From the NCBI RefSeq assembly GCF_039523175.1, contig NZ_BAAAEU010000001.1:418587-482586 (forward strand): a stretch of 64,000 bases of DNA, read 5' to 3'. How positions within the stretch are numbered: position 1 is the first letter of the stretch; the number at the start of each line of letters is the position of its first letter. The notes under the pieces were generated by a model that made no database searches, was not told where the DNA came from, and was given only the letters and a program-made list of their open reading frames with translations. This document shows positions 63,938 to 64,000 of the stretch, piece by piece. The translations under genes were made by a program, and so were the position numbers. This DNA is from Dokdonella_A soli (GTDB lineage: Bacteria > Pseudomonadota > Gammaproteobacteria > Xanthomonadales > Rhodanobacteraceae).

Positions 63938-64000
63938 TTACTGGATGATCTTCGCCACCACGCCCGCGCCGACGGTGCGGCCGCCTTCGCGGATCGCGAA
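63938..64000 (-). CDS. tuf: Elongation factor Tu, C-terminal end (cut by the window edge)
   Basis: The last 20 codons of an EF-Tu gene are seen on the minus strand, reading FAIREGGRTVGAGVVAKIIQ and a stop. This is the invariant EF-Tu C terminus (REGGRTVGAGVV), which delivers aminoacyl-tRNA to the ribosome. The rest of the gene lies outside the window. A TTTTTT run follows the stop by about 20 bases and may end transcription, though the stem before it is weak. The fusA-tuf-rpsJ order of relatives is suggested. Confidence 0.96.
   Translation of the reverse strand, partial: FAIREGGRTVGAGVVAKIIQ

Overview
This is a 64 kb, GC-rich chromosomal segment from a gammaproteobacterium. The family content (class II DAHP synthase, S46 dipeptidyl-peptidase, acnD/prpF propionate genes, many Xanthomonas-like REP elements, a complete S10-spc-alpha ribosomal supercluster) points to the Xanthomonadales/Lysobacterales, most likely Rhodanobacteraceae. 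That placement is inferred from gene families; no rRNA or tRNA gene is visible in the window. I see no phage, insertion sequence or CRISPR array.

Layout. 1-7.2 kb: an OmpA-type porin, then acnD-prpF-prpD of the 2-methylcitrate (propionyl-CoA) cycle on the minus strand, with palindromic intergenic repeats. 7.3-16 kb: a membrane protein of unknown role, a divergent LysR/MFS pair, an aldo-keto reductase/zinc-less alcohol dehydrogenase pair, a SpoIIE-type phosphatase and a FadH-like iron-sulfur flavoenzyme. 16-23 kb: a chorismate-lyase-like lipoprotein, a decayed VanX-like peptidase, a glutathione transferase, an unknown secreted protein, then prpB-(membrane protein)-prpC, and a decayed region with fragments of a BNR propeller gene and a second gene. 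23.2-27 kb: a CecR/YbhGFSR-like efflux operon led by a TetR regulator with an AT-rich palindromic operator. 27-35 kb: S46 peptidase, malate dehydrogenase, a glutaredoxin-like lipoprotein, an aminotransferase, a GlsB-like membrane protein, a peptidyl-prolyl isomerase and typA/bipA. 35-42.3 kb: an OprB-type porin, a quinone oxidoreductase and a compact operon of two paralogous cupins flanking a zinc-ribbon metallo-beta-lactamase-fold hydrolase, followed by a tandem thioredoxin-like protein and read divergently from a MocR regulator. 42.3-49.6 kb: NnrU-like protein, large BNR propeller protein, class II DAHP synthase, DsbB, and an Alg10-like membrane glycosyltransferase. 49.6 kb to the end: rplQ-rpoA-rpsD-rpsK-rpsM-secY-rplO-rpmD-rpsE-rplR-rplF-rpsH-rpsN-rplE-rplX-rplN-rpsQ-rpmC-rplP-rpsC-rplV-rpsS-rplB-rplW-rplD-rplC-rpsJ (listed left to right, all transcribed right to left), with the 3' end of tuf at the edge.

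How the genes work together. The two prp blocks, about 11.7 kb apart, together encode the whole 2-methylcitrate cycle, with both possible dehydration routes (PrpD, and AcnD plus PrpF). The methylcitrate cycle feeds pyruvate and succinate to central metabolism, where mdh also acts. The most unusual locus is the cupin/metallo-hydrolase/cupin/thioredoxin operon with its MocR regulator (37.8-42.3 kb); its substrate is unknown. Other points worth following up are the Alg10-like protein, the membrane protein wedged between prpB and prpC, the TetR operator with a possibly leaderless transcript, and the roughly 400-base leader of the S10 operon.
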